Assembly: GCA_030524785.1 (NCBI GenBank)
Contig: JAUNFZ010000011.1
Coordinates: 1 to 50,359, forward strand
DNA from: Eubacteriales bacterium
GTDB lineage: Bacteria; Bacillota; Clostridia; Lachnospirales; Lachnospiraceae
DNA: 50,359 nucleotides
Reading direction: 5' to 3'
The translations under genes and the position numbers were made by a program. The notes under the pieces are model-generated. The model made no database searches. It was not told the DNA's origin and worked only from the letters and a program-made list of their open reading frames with translations. Positions 14,311-21,855 of the stretch are shown here, one piece after another (position 1 is the first letter of the stretch; every line of letters begins with the position of its first letter).

Positions 14311-16008
14311 CTATTGCTTTATATAGTTTCCTCCGTTGAAATCCTCATCACTAAAAGACACTTTTTCAAGATAAATACTGCCGTCGTCATTCATAAGAAT
14401 TCCCATATCCAGCTCACTCATATAGATCGTCTGACTTGCAGTAAAACGTCCGTCAATATTTTTGCCATACCCCAAGGAACTCAAATCGATCGTGTAATCT
14501 TTCTCATCTCCCGGTTCGATAATAATATATGTATTCGTGTTATCGTCATACCAGGTTCCGTAATACATATGAATATTGCGCTTGTCTACATTGTCGTCCC
14601 CAATTTCCATAAACATATTCAGCAGCCCGTTCATAAGACTGTCCGCCGCGCTTCCAGCCGCATCATTAACTTTCTCGTTTATCGCGTCTCCGATTACATC
14701 TCCGGTGTTCGGATTCTCCGGTATTGCACTTACCCCGTCAGTTCCTTCATTGCTCTTTGCACTTTCTGCGCTGTTTCTGACGCTCCCTGCACTATTCGCA
14801 GCACTTTCCATGCCGTTTCCGCTCCCTACGGGATAATATCTTCCGGTATAAACTCCATTGTCCTTATCATCCACGTACACAGAACCATCACTGTATGCTG
14901 CTATCCATATCCCGGTGTCTCCTGTATCATAATCGCTTACAAGATAACCCGCTCCTATCACAGACGCTGTGCTGGAATAATCTCCAAACCCATAAAAATG
15001 TATCCTCTGCCTGTCCGCTGCCCCCATATATCCAATCTCCAGAAAGGCACCGGTTCCATCTTCATAAGTTCCATAGTACTGCGATACATTCGACTCATTT
15101 AAGGATATCCCCTCTGCCGCAATTGCAATGCCGTCATTCGCGTCACTGTAAGAATTATAATTTATATCGGAAGTACTGCCCATATCACTCAAATAGGCAT
15201 CGCTCTGCGTATAAATATCCTCTGCCGGAAGCAGCCAGAGCATCGTTCCCAAAGCCCATATAAGCAATGCTATCACCACTGCCTGTATCAAATAAAATCC
15301 TGCAATAATAAGCGCCGGTTTCCTGCTTTTCTGCGCTACAAATAGACCGGATTTCAGCCGTGTCTGCCGTTTTCCCCGGTTATAACTGCGAATCAGGGTA
15401 TTTATTATTTGAAACATTTTATACCAGGCTATCGCCGGACCAATCACAATATAACTTCCAAAAGTAGACCAAAGCAAAATCGCTGTGCTGCTCTCCTGTA
15501 CTCTGCAGCCATAACCCGGAGCCGCGCTTAACAGCCGGTTCGCCTGCTTATAAATCCAATACTGCATATATATTCCAAAGGTAACGATCCCCAGTAAGAC
15601 CACGATAATGTAATTCGGGCTTTCCTGCTCATCTCCCTCACAGAGTTCATTTACCGTATTAGTAAATCTGTACAGGGTGATAATGGCATAAATTCCAAAA
15701 GTAACCATGGTCAGCAAAAGAAATTTCAAAAAATTGAAAGATTCCAGCCTGCCTTGTCCCGGCCCCTGTCTTCGCTGTGCGTACCTCGTCGCACGCTCAG
15801 GTTCCATTTCCGGTTCCATCTGCGGCTCTGCTTCCCATGCAGCTCTCCTTTGCTGAAATTCCATTGGCGGCTCCGATTCAAACGCAGTCTGGCCTTGCCG
15901 GGATTCCATCTGCGGCTCCATCTGATTGTCTGTATAAACCGGCGTTCCACAGGCAGCGCAAAATTTCGCTCCCGGTTCAATTTTCGTCCCACACTCTCTG
16001 CAATACAT
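14311..16008 (-). CDS. Zinc-ribbon DUF4234-like membrane protein with extracellular beta domain
   Basis: 565 residues. Zinc ribbon CRECGTKIEPGAKFCAACG at 3-21, a glutamate/methionine/proline-rich linker, a DUF4234-like membrane region (about 90-225, with two FGIY motifs and YWIYKQANRLL), a further helix at about 240-265, and an exported part with two beta segments: YYGTYEDGTGAFLEI and MYYGTWYDDNTNTYIII. It ends NGGNYIKQ, nearly the same as SGNFVKQ in the preceding protein, so the exported domains are related. Separated from the neighbouring genes by 21-24 bases. Confidence 0.75.
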   Translation of the reverse strand: MYCRECGTKIEPGAKFCAACGTPVYTDNQMEPQMESRQGQTAFESEPPMEFQQRRAAWEAEPQMEPEMEPERATRYAQRRQGPGQGRLESFNFLKFLLLTMVTFGIYAIITLYRFTNTVNELCEGDEQESPNYIIVVLLGIVTFGIYMQYWIYKQANRLLSAAPGYGCRVQESSTAILLWSTFGSYIVIGPAIAWYKMFQIINTLIRSYNRGKRQTRLKSGLFVAQKSRKPALIIAGFYLIQAVVIALLIWALGTMLWLLPAEDIYTQSDAYLSDMGSTSDINYNSYSDANDGIAIAAEGISLNESNVSQYYGTYEDGTGAFLEIGYMGAADRQRIHFYGFGDYSSTASVIGAGYLVSDYDTGDTGIWIAAYSDGSVYVDDKDNGVYTGRYYPVGSGNGMESAANSAGSVRNSAESAKSNEGTDGVSAIPENPNTGDVIGDAINEKVNDAAGSAADSLMNGLLNMFMEIGDDNVDKRNIHMYYGTWYDDNTNTYIIIEPGDEKDYTIDLSSLGYGKNIDGRFTASQTIYMSELDMGILMNDDGSIYLEKVSFSDEDFNGGNYIKQ

Positions 16009-16032
16009 CTCTTTTCTCCCACAAATAAAAAT

Positions 16033-16767
16033 TTAATATACCCACCAGTATGTGATGTCTTCCGTACAATTATCAATCATACCGTCGCCGGTACTTTCTC
16101 CGCTGCGGCAAACAGTAACCGTACCGGAATTGCTCCACACAAATGAAAAAGTAAAAAAATCATATTCATCATAAACAGCCGTGTAATCATCCGCCAGCCA
16201 CGCTTCTCCGGAAATCAAACCAAGTCCATTTACCGAGATGCTGAATGATATAGTCTCCGGACCCGTTTTTTCAATATTTAACATCCCGCTGTTTGCATCC
16301 GTTCCTGCAATATAAGTGCCGCTGGAACCCACAAAAACAATTTCCGGCTGTGCGCTTTCCGTTTCTTTTACTGCTTCACTGCGCACTTCCTTGGAACTGT
16401 CTGCCTGATAGTTATCCGTTTTGCTCACTTCCTGTAAGCTGTCCGTCTGGTGATTATCCGTTTCGTACGCTTTCCTGCGGCTGCCGACAAATGCAGCCGC
16501 ACATACCGCCAAAAGCACAACAAAAATGACTGCACCGACAATCGGCACCACCATATTCTTTTTTCTTACATTTCTTTTCCCCGTCGCTGACGTTCTCCTA
16601 CGCCGCACGTTCTTACTTTCTCTGTAAAAGCCTTCGTTCTCTGTTGGCCTTTCATGGGTGAACTGCTGCCGGCTGTGCGGCTCTTTTACCTCTCTGATAA
16701 CACTTTTACAATATGGACAGACATTCCAGCTGTCGTCCAATTTCTTTCCGCAGTTTCTACAAAACAT
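16033..16767 (-). CDS. Zinc-ribbon single-pass membrane protein
   Basis: 244 residues from ATG 16767 (GGAGG upstream). Zinc ribbon CRNCGKKLDDSWNVCPYCK at 3-21, a basic linker, one membrane helix (VVPIVGAVIFVVLLAVCAAAF), a Ser/Asp/Glu-rich spacer with a repeated TDN(H/Y)Q(T/A)DS motif, and a C-terminal domain beginning VGSSGTYIAG that resembles the exported beta domain of the neighbours. The start lies 11 bases inside the preceding gene, so translation is coupled. Function unknown. Confidence 0.75.
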   Translation of the reverse strand: MFCRNCGKKLDDSWNVCPYCKSVIREVKEPHSRQQFTHERPTENEGFYRESKNVRRRRTSATGKRNVRKKNMVVPIVGAVIFVVLLAVCAAAFVGSRRKAYETDNHQTDSLQEVSKTDNYQADSSKEVRSEAVKETESAQPEIVFVGSSGTYIAGTDANSGMLNIEKTGPETISFSISVNGLGLISGEAWLADDYTAVYDEYDFFTFSFVWSNSGTVTVCRSGESTGDGMIDNCTEDITYWWVY

Positions 16768-18079
16768 GTTTTCCTCCGCTATTTGTTCTGCTTTCTTTTC
16801 CGCAATGTGGGCAGAATACAGCCCCCTGCGGCAAAGCGCTCCCACACTGGGAGCAGTATAGATTTTTTCTTTGAGGTTCTCTGTATGGCGTGGGTGCCTC
16901 CAGGAGAAGCTGCTGCGTACCTGTGTTCTCAAGCCCCTTTCCAGGCCAATCGGCATACATTTGCGGATGGATGTTTCCCTTTTTGCCCAGAGGATCCCTC
17001 TCATTTTCTTCCATCAGCGCAATGAGTTCCCCAGGGAGATACTCCTTTCGATACTCCAGATGTCTGCCTTCCTTCTCCATATATTCTGCTATCAAAAACT
17101 CTGCAAAAAATACTGCTGCCGCTGCCATCACACCCACGATAAGGCTTGCGGCAATCCAGAAGATAATCCCTGCCACAAGCGGGACTGCCAGCATAAGAAT
17201 CGCCCCGTTTGACTCCTTTTCCTCCATTTCCTCTTTCTTTTTCTGGTATCGTCTTATTTCATTCGGATGTGTTCTTTTATATTCATTAAATTTCTGTGCG
17301 GACAACTGCTTCACATAATCTGCATATTCTTTCTGCGAACTATAATGGTTTATATCCTGCCCGTTCTCCATAGGCAAAGCATGAAGCCTCTCCAAAATAT
17401 CTGTAAAATCATCATTTTCGTAATAGTTTGCCTCTGTTAGTATCATCCGCAAAATCACCCAGAACTGCGCTGCTACCTGAGGGGAAGCAAATTCGATTTC
17501 CATTTGATTTATAAAAATGCTGTTTTTACATTTCATAATTGAACAGATACTGCTGTAAGGCATATACCGGTTGCCAAGGAAGATTCCCTGCATTGACATA
17601 ATTAATCCGTCTTTTTCTATCAATGCCATTAGCAAAATCTGTTCTGCTAAAATGTTTTTATCGAATTGATTTTTCAGATCCCGCAGCTGTTCCGATTCCA
17701 TATTTCGAATCACCGTTTTGGAAAGCAACTCTTGAAACTCCACGTTGTTTTCAAAAGCCGCCTGCATCACCTGCACCGGTCTGGAATTTTTGTATTCCGG
17801 ATATCTGGCTGGATCATCATAATAAAACTTCACCTGGATATCCACATTTTTCATATCCTGTGCTACATCTGAGGCTTTAAACTTTGCCCCACAATCGTTA
17901 CATATCCAATACTCTTTTGTCTTCGTCGTAACGTCAGAACCACAAAAACCACATAAGATTCCTGCCGGTCCCAGGCATATATATCCACAGCACGCCTCCG
18001 ACCAGCCAAACAAAGAACTATGTACTTTTGTCGAAGACACGAACTGACAATTATGTCCTCCACATCTTGGGCATTTCAT
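16757..18079 (-). CDS. Zinc-finger membrane protein with terminal ribbons at both ends
   Basis: 440 residues. Cysteine pairs CPRCGG, CGFCGSD and CNDCGAKF make an N-terminal zinc-binding domain with a hydrophobic stretch between them (SEACCGYICLGPAGIL). The middle (about 75-260) is soluble and contains a PH/GRAM-like beta region (GIFLGNRYMPYSSICSI). Two adjacent membrane helices follow (about 290-340), and a C-terminal zinc ribbon CSQCGSALPQGAVFCPHCG. Both ends therefore lie in the cytoplasm. Start ATG has CAGGAGG upstream. It overlaps the DUF2085 gene by 4 bases. Confidence 0.7.
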   Translation of the reverse strand: MKCPRCGGHNCQFVSSTKVHSSLFGWSEACCGYICLGPAGILCGFCGSDVTTKTKEYWICNDCGAKFKASDVAQDMKNVDIQVKFYYDDPARYPEYKNSRPVQVMQAAFENNVEFQELLSKTVIRNMESEQLRDLKNQFDKNILAEQILLMALIEKDGLIMSMQGIFLGNRYMPYSSICSIMKCKNSIFINQMEIEFASPQVAAQFWVILRMILTEANYYENDDFTDILERLHALPMENGQDINHYSSQKEYADYVKQLSAQKFNEYKRTHPNEIRRYQKKKEEMEEKESNGAILMLAVPLVAGIIFWIAASLIVGVMAAAAVFFAEFLIAEYMEKEGRHLEYRKEYLPGELIALMEENERDPLGKKGNIHPQMYADWPGKGLENTGTQQLLLEAPTPYREPQRKNLYCSQCGSALPQGAVFCPHCGKESRTNSGGKHVL

Positions 18080-18447
18080 AACAATCCTCCTGCATGTAAA
18101 ATATATAAAATAGCTCGAATCTCGATCGCGAACATTCCGCTTCCGCCCAAAAAGCCCGTAATCAACCGACGCACCTGTTTTGACGGCTTAATTCCTTTGT
18201 ACTGCAAAATCCAGTCAATCAACATAGGTGCGCATAGTACGATTCCCTGATAAATTGTAGGAAACCAGATATTGTAAAAAAATACCGGCGACAGTATTGT
18301 TCCTATCAAAACTCCTGTACACCTTGCGCATACCGGGAACTGATATCCATGATAGAAAAAGCTCCTTTCCGGAAGTTGGTGACATCCCAGCGCCGCGCCG
18401 ATTTTCATGCAGTTCGTCCATAATTTTTCTTTATCTATCCTCTGCAT
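18076..18447 (-). CDS. DUF2085 membrane protein
   Basis: 123 residues with the DUF2085 signature LGCHQLPERSFFYHGYQFPVCARCTG, a conserved Cys/His set that could bind metal or redox partners, followed by about three membrane helices. The family is widespread in Firmicutes with no assigned function. An ATG at 18447 is chosen; a TTG 27 bases upstream would overlap the preceding gene. Its presence inside the zinc-ribbon operon is notable since the only non-ribbon member also has a Cys/His cluster. Confidence 0.75.
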   Translation of the reverse strand: MQRIDKEKLWTNCMKIGAALGCHQLPERSFFYHGYQFPVCARCTGVLIGTILSPVFFYNIWFPTIYQGIVLCAPMLIDWILQYKGIKPSKQVRRLITGFLGGSGMFAIEIRAILYILHAGGLL

Positions 18448-18461
18448 AATAACCAATCCGT

Positions 18462-19163
18462 TTATCTTCTGCAATACCGCAATGCCGCCTCGTATTTATT
18501 ATTGACCACTTTCAGTATACCCACCACCAGGAGCAGAATACCTGCAAAAAATCCCGTTGTTCCCCACGAGAAATCTATGCACATGCCTCCTAAAATGATC
18601 AGTATGCCTCCAAACACAATCTCCACGATTCCTATTGTTTTCATCGTTTTATGCAGCAGTCCCAGAATACCTGCCGTCACCATCGCAATACCTATTACAA
18701 TTCCAATATATCCCCAATCAAAGTTTAAATCACATCCTGCTCCCAGAATAGCAGTTGCCGCTCCAAAAACTATGTATATAATATTTCTTGTCTTTTCCTG
18801 CGCCCTGCGGACGTCTAAAATTCCCGCAACCAGGAATCCTACTCCGGCCACCAGCGATATAATTCCCCAATCATATTCTATCTCCGCAATCCCGCCGGTC
18901 AGAAGAATCGCTCCGAATATAATTTCCAATATTCCGGCCACTTTGCGCATCTTTAATATCCGCTGGCCTGCATCGGCAGAGGGCTGCTGTTTTCTTCTCT
19001 CTATTTTCTCTGTCCGTTCGTAATCCGGATCTGGCATCTCTGTTTTTCGTGCCGTATCTCCTATGGCAGTATTTCTAAAATTCATCTGCGGAACAGCACT
19101 TCCACACTCTGTGCAAAATCTTGCACCATCCTCTATTTTGGCACCACATTCCTGGCAGTACAT
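18462..19163 (-). CDS. Zinc-ribbon multi-pass membrane protein
   Basis: 233 residues, first gene of the operon. Zinc ribbon CQECGAKIEDGARFCTECG at 3-21, a charged linker, then about six hydrophobic helices arranged as three related pairs (for example VAGILEIIFGAILLTGGI and IGIVEIVFGGILIILGGM), resembling DUF308/HdeD-type repeats. ATG 19163 follows GGGAGGAAAG. Transcription starts from the palindrome-containing promoter at 19278-19306. Function unknown. Confidence 0.75.
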   Translation of the reverse strand: MYCQECGAKIEDGARFCTECGSAVPQMNFRNTAIGDTARKTEMPDPDYERTEKIERRKQQPSADAGQRILKMRKVAGILEIIFGAILLTGGIAEIEYDWGIISLVAGVGFLVAGILDVRRAQEKTRNIIYIVFGAATAILGAGCDLNFDWGYIGIVIGIAMVTAGILGLLHKTMKTIGIVEIVFGGILIILGGMCIDFSWGTTGFFAGILLLVVGILKVVNNKYEAALRYCRR

Positions 19164-19277
19164 TTCTCTTTCCTCCCTTGTAATAATCACATTTCTCAGC
19201 GCGCTTTCTTAAACTTATTTTCCTCCTCCAACTCCCTTAAGCGCCCTTTTTTATGTCTCGCACTATCTCATGTACAC

Positions 19278-19306
19278 ATTATATAACTCGTAAATGAGTT
19301 ATGCAA
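19278..19306 (-). promoter_or_regulatory. Promoter of zinc-ribbon operon with palindromic operator in its spacer
   Basis: On the minus strand TTGCAT (19306-19301), a 17-base spacer and TATAAT (19283-19278). The spacer is almost filled by the perfect palindrome ATAACTC-N6-GAGTTAT (19283-19302). For the divergent XRE gene a TATAAT lies at 19322-19327, with its weak -35 region (TTATGC) overlapping the right arm. A bound regulator could therefore control both directions. Confidence 0.75.
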
Positions 19307-19359
19307 GAAATATCTTTCAACTATAATAAAAGCCAATAAAAAGTACTGGGGGTGATTCA

Positions 19360-19575
19360 ATGATTCGTTTGCGCATTAAGGAAATACTGGAAGAAAAAAA
19401 TCACACAAAATATTGGCTGTACAAGCAAATGGATATGAGTTACCAGAATTTGTCCAGGCTTCTTAATAATGAAACTTCCTCCATACATTTTGAAAATCTG
19501 GAAAAGCTTAGCCGCCTTTTGGATTGTTCGATCAGTGATCTGTTTGAAATTACTGATGATCCTGACGATATCTGA
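19360..19575 (+). CDS. Small XRE-family (Cro/CI-type) regulator
   Basis: 71 residues that are essentially only a helix-turn-helix domain: RIKEILEEKNHTKYWLYKQM, then MSYQNLSRLLNNE and FENLEKLSRLLDCSISDLFEI. This is the Cro/C1 type seen in single-domain autorepressors. GGGGGTGA precedes the ATG. It is divergent from the zinc-ribbon operon and shares the intergenic palindrome with it, so repression of both is the simplest model. There is no sensing domain; the signal must come from a partner or from protein level. Confidence 0.8.
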   Translation: MIRLRIKEILEEKNHTKYWLYKQMDMSYQNLSRLLNNETSSIHFENLEKLSRLLDCSISDLFEITDDPDDI

Positions 19576-19611
19576 TATCATCACCGTTTCTGTATGAAGT
19601 TAATGTTTAAT

Positions 19612-19637
19612 GGGCTGTCCAGCTTTCAGGGCAGCCC
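19612..19637. terminator. Hairpin after the XRE gene
   Basis: GGGCTG and CAGCCC arms with partial inner pairing (CC/GG), 36 bases after the stop. There is no T-run, so termination would be weak. Confidence 0.35.
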
Positions 19638-19722
19638 AAAAGTCCACTATGCCCGCACTGTTCAAAAATCAGACAAATTGCCGCATATGTCAAAATTTCC
19701 ATCATTATACTCTTTTTGTGAA

Positions 19723-19751
19723 TTGAAAATTCAAAATCCCCGCCCTACAAT
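19723..19751 (+). promoter_or_regulatory. Promoter of the oleate hydratase gene
   Basis: TTGAAA, a 17-base spacer and TACAAT, 54 bases before the ATG at 19805. Confidence 0.6.
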
Positions 19752-19804
19752 AAGTTCACGATACAGATAACATACTTACACAAGAACGAAAGGCGGTCAT
19801 TTTT

Positions 19805-21772
19805 ATGGCAAAAAAGAAACATTCTCTGAAATTTGCGCCGCTCCTGGCGGCAGGCGCAGGAACAGCGGTATATCTTGCAAAGAAATCGCAGGAAACACAG
19901 AAAAACCGTTCTAAACATTCCCCGGAGGCAGCAGACACTTACCGCAACACAGAACGCGGCAAGCAGGTGAAAAATAGCAAGGGAATTTACTATACAAACG
20001 GCAACTATGAGGCTTTTGCCCGTCCCGAAAAGCCCGAAGGCGTGGAGGAAAAGAGCGCATACCTAGTGGGCAGCGGCCTGGCTTCTCTGGCGGCAGCCTG
20101 CTTTCTGGTCCGTGACGGCCAGATGCCCGGTTCCCATATTCACATTCTGGAGGCCATGGATATTGCCGGCGGAGCCTGCGACGGCATCTATGATCCCTCC
20201 CGCGGCTATGTCATGCGGGGCGGCCGTGAGATGGAAAACCATTTTGAATGTCTCTGGGATCTGTTCCGCAGTATTCCCTCTCTGGAAATTCCGGACGCCT
20301 CTGTACTGGATGAATTTTACTGGCTGAACAAGCACGACCCCAACTACTCTCTCTGCCGGGCTACCGAAAAGAGAGGAAAAGACGCCCATACCGACGGCAA
20401 GTTCCAGCTGAGTCAGAAAGGCTGCATGGAGATTATGAAATTATTTATGACAAAGGATGAAGATCTCTATGACAAGACGATTGAAGACGTTTTCGACGAA
20501 GAAGTATTTAATTCTACTTTCTGGCTGTACTGGCGTACCATGTTTGCCTTTGAAAACTGGCACAGCGCTCTGGAAATGAAGCTGTATTTCCAGCGCTTTA
20601 TCCATCATATTGCAGGACTTCCGGACTTCAGCGCACTGAAATTTACAAAATACAATCAGTATGAATCTCTGATTCTTCCGATGCAGAAATATCTGGAGGA
20701 CGCCGGCGTAGATTTTCAGTTCCAGACAGAGGTGACAAATGTTCTCTTTGAATTTAACGGGAAGGAAAAAGTTGCCTCCGCCATTGAGTGCAGAGTAAAG
20801 GGGGAGGAAAAGAGGATTCCGCTGTCCAAAAACGACCTTGTGTTTGTGACAAACGGAAGCTGCACCGAGGGAACGATTTACGGAGACCAGGAACACTCTC
20901 CCGATCAAAACGCTGAAGTGCGGGAAAGCGGATGCTGGAACCTCTGGAAAAACATTGCAAAACAGGATCCGGCTTTCGGGCATCCGGAAAAGTTCTGTTC
21001 TGACACTGCGAAAACAAACTGGGAATCCGCTACGGTGACAACCCTGGACGATAAGATTCTCCCCTACATTACGGCTATCTGCAAGCGCGACCCCAAAAGC
21101 GGCGGCGTAGTGACCGGCGGTATTGTAAGCTGCAAAGATTCTTCCTGGCTGATGAGCTGGACAATTAACCGCCAGGGACAGTTTAAAACGCAGGATCCGG
21201 ACAAAGTTTGCGTATGGGTATACGGTCTCTTTACCGACGTACCCGGCGATTATGTGAAAAAGCCCATGAAGGACTGTACCGGCAGAGAAATCACCGAAGA
21301 ATGGCTGTATCATCTTGGTGCGCCCGTGGAAGAAATTCCTGAGCTGGCAGCGCACAGCGCCGTCTGTGTTCCCACAATGATGCCCTATATAACGGCTTTC
21401 TTCATGCCCCGGACAAAGGGCGACCGCCCGGACGTAATCCCGGACGGATGTGTCAATTTTGCTTTCCTGGGCCAGTTTGCGGACACTCCCCGGGACACCG
21501 TATTTACCACCGAATACTCTGTCCGTACCGCTATGGAGGCCGTCTACGGACTGCTGGGCGTAGACCGGGGCGTTCCCGAAGTATGGGGCAGTGTCTACGA
21601 TATCCGGGAGCTGCTTGACAGCACGGTGAAACTAATGGATGGAAAATCCCCTCTGGAAATTGAACTTCCCGGACCTCTGAACGCGCTGAAAAAGCCTCTG
21701 ATCCGGCTGGTAAAGGGAACGGCAGTGGAAAAACTGCTGAGAGATCACGATATCTTAAAAGACGGTATGTAA
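19805..21772 (+). CDS. ohyA: Oleate hydratase (FAD-dependent fatty acid hydratase)
   Basis: 655 residues. The enzyme adds water to the cis-9 double bond of oleate or linoleate to give 10-hydroxy fatty acids; in gut bacteria it detoxifies host or dietary unsaturated fatty acids. Seen here: an FAD-binding motif AYLVGSGLASLAAACFLVRDG (about 83-103), the catalytic-region signature GGREMENHFECLWDLF (about 138-153), and MFAFENWHSALEMKLYFQRF. A basic, hydrophobic N-terminal extension (KFAPLLAAGAGTAVYLAKK) could associate with membrane. GAAAGGCGG precedes the ATG. Single-gene unit with its own promoter and terminator. Confidence 0.93.
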   Translation: MAKKKHSLKFAPLLAAGAGTAVYLAKKSQETQKNRSKHSPEAADTYRNTERGKQVKNSKGIYYTNGNYEAFARPEKPEGVEEKSAYLVGSGLASLAAACFLVRDGQMPGSHIHILEAMDIAGGACDGIYDPSRGYVMRGGREMENHFECLWDLFRSIPSLEIPDASVLDEFYWLNKHDPNYSLCRATEKRGKDAHTDGKFQLSQKGCMEIMKLFMTKDEDLYDKTIEDVFDEEVFNSTFWLYWRTMFAFENWHSALEMKLYFQRFIHHIAGLPDFSALKFTKYNQYESLILPMQKYLEDAGVDFQFQTEVTNVLFEFNGKEKVASAIECRVKGEEKRIPLSKNDLVFVTNGSCTEGTIYGDQEHSPDQNAEVRESGCWNLWKNIAKQDPAFGHPEKFCSDTAKTNWESATVTTLDDKILPYITAICKRDPKSGGVVTGGIVSCKDSSWLMSWTINRQGQFKTQDPDKVCVWVYGLFTDVPGDYVKKPMKDCTGREITEEWLYHLGAPVEEIPELAAHSAVCVPTMMPYITAFFMPRTKGDRPDVIPDGCVNFAFLGQFADTPRDTVFTTEYSVRTAMEAVYGLLGVDRGVPEVWGSVYDIRELLDSTVKLMDGKSPLEIELPGPLNALKKPLIRLVKGTAVEKLLRDHDILKDGM

Positions 21773-21830
21773 CCGCCAGTCAATACTGATGCCGGATTCG
21801 TTATAAGATATATCCGGATTCATGCGTAAC

Positions 21831-21855
21831 GCCGGGCTATAAGGCCCGGCATTTT
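21831..21855 (+). terminator. Terminator of the oleate hydratase gene
   Basis: GCCGGGC and GCCCGGC around a 6-base loop followed by ATTTTC, between convergent genes. Confidence 0.7.

Noticed and set aside
14215..15102. A 295-codon open frame on the plus strand
   Set aside because: It lies wholly opposite the zinc-ribbon genes at 12760 and 14311, has no ribosome site and no coherent domain; it is a shadow of those genes.
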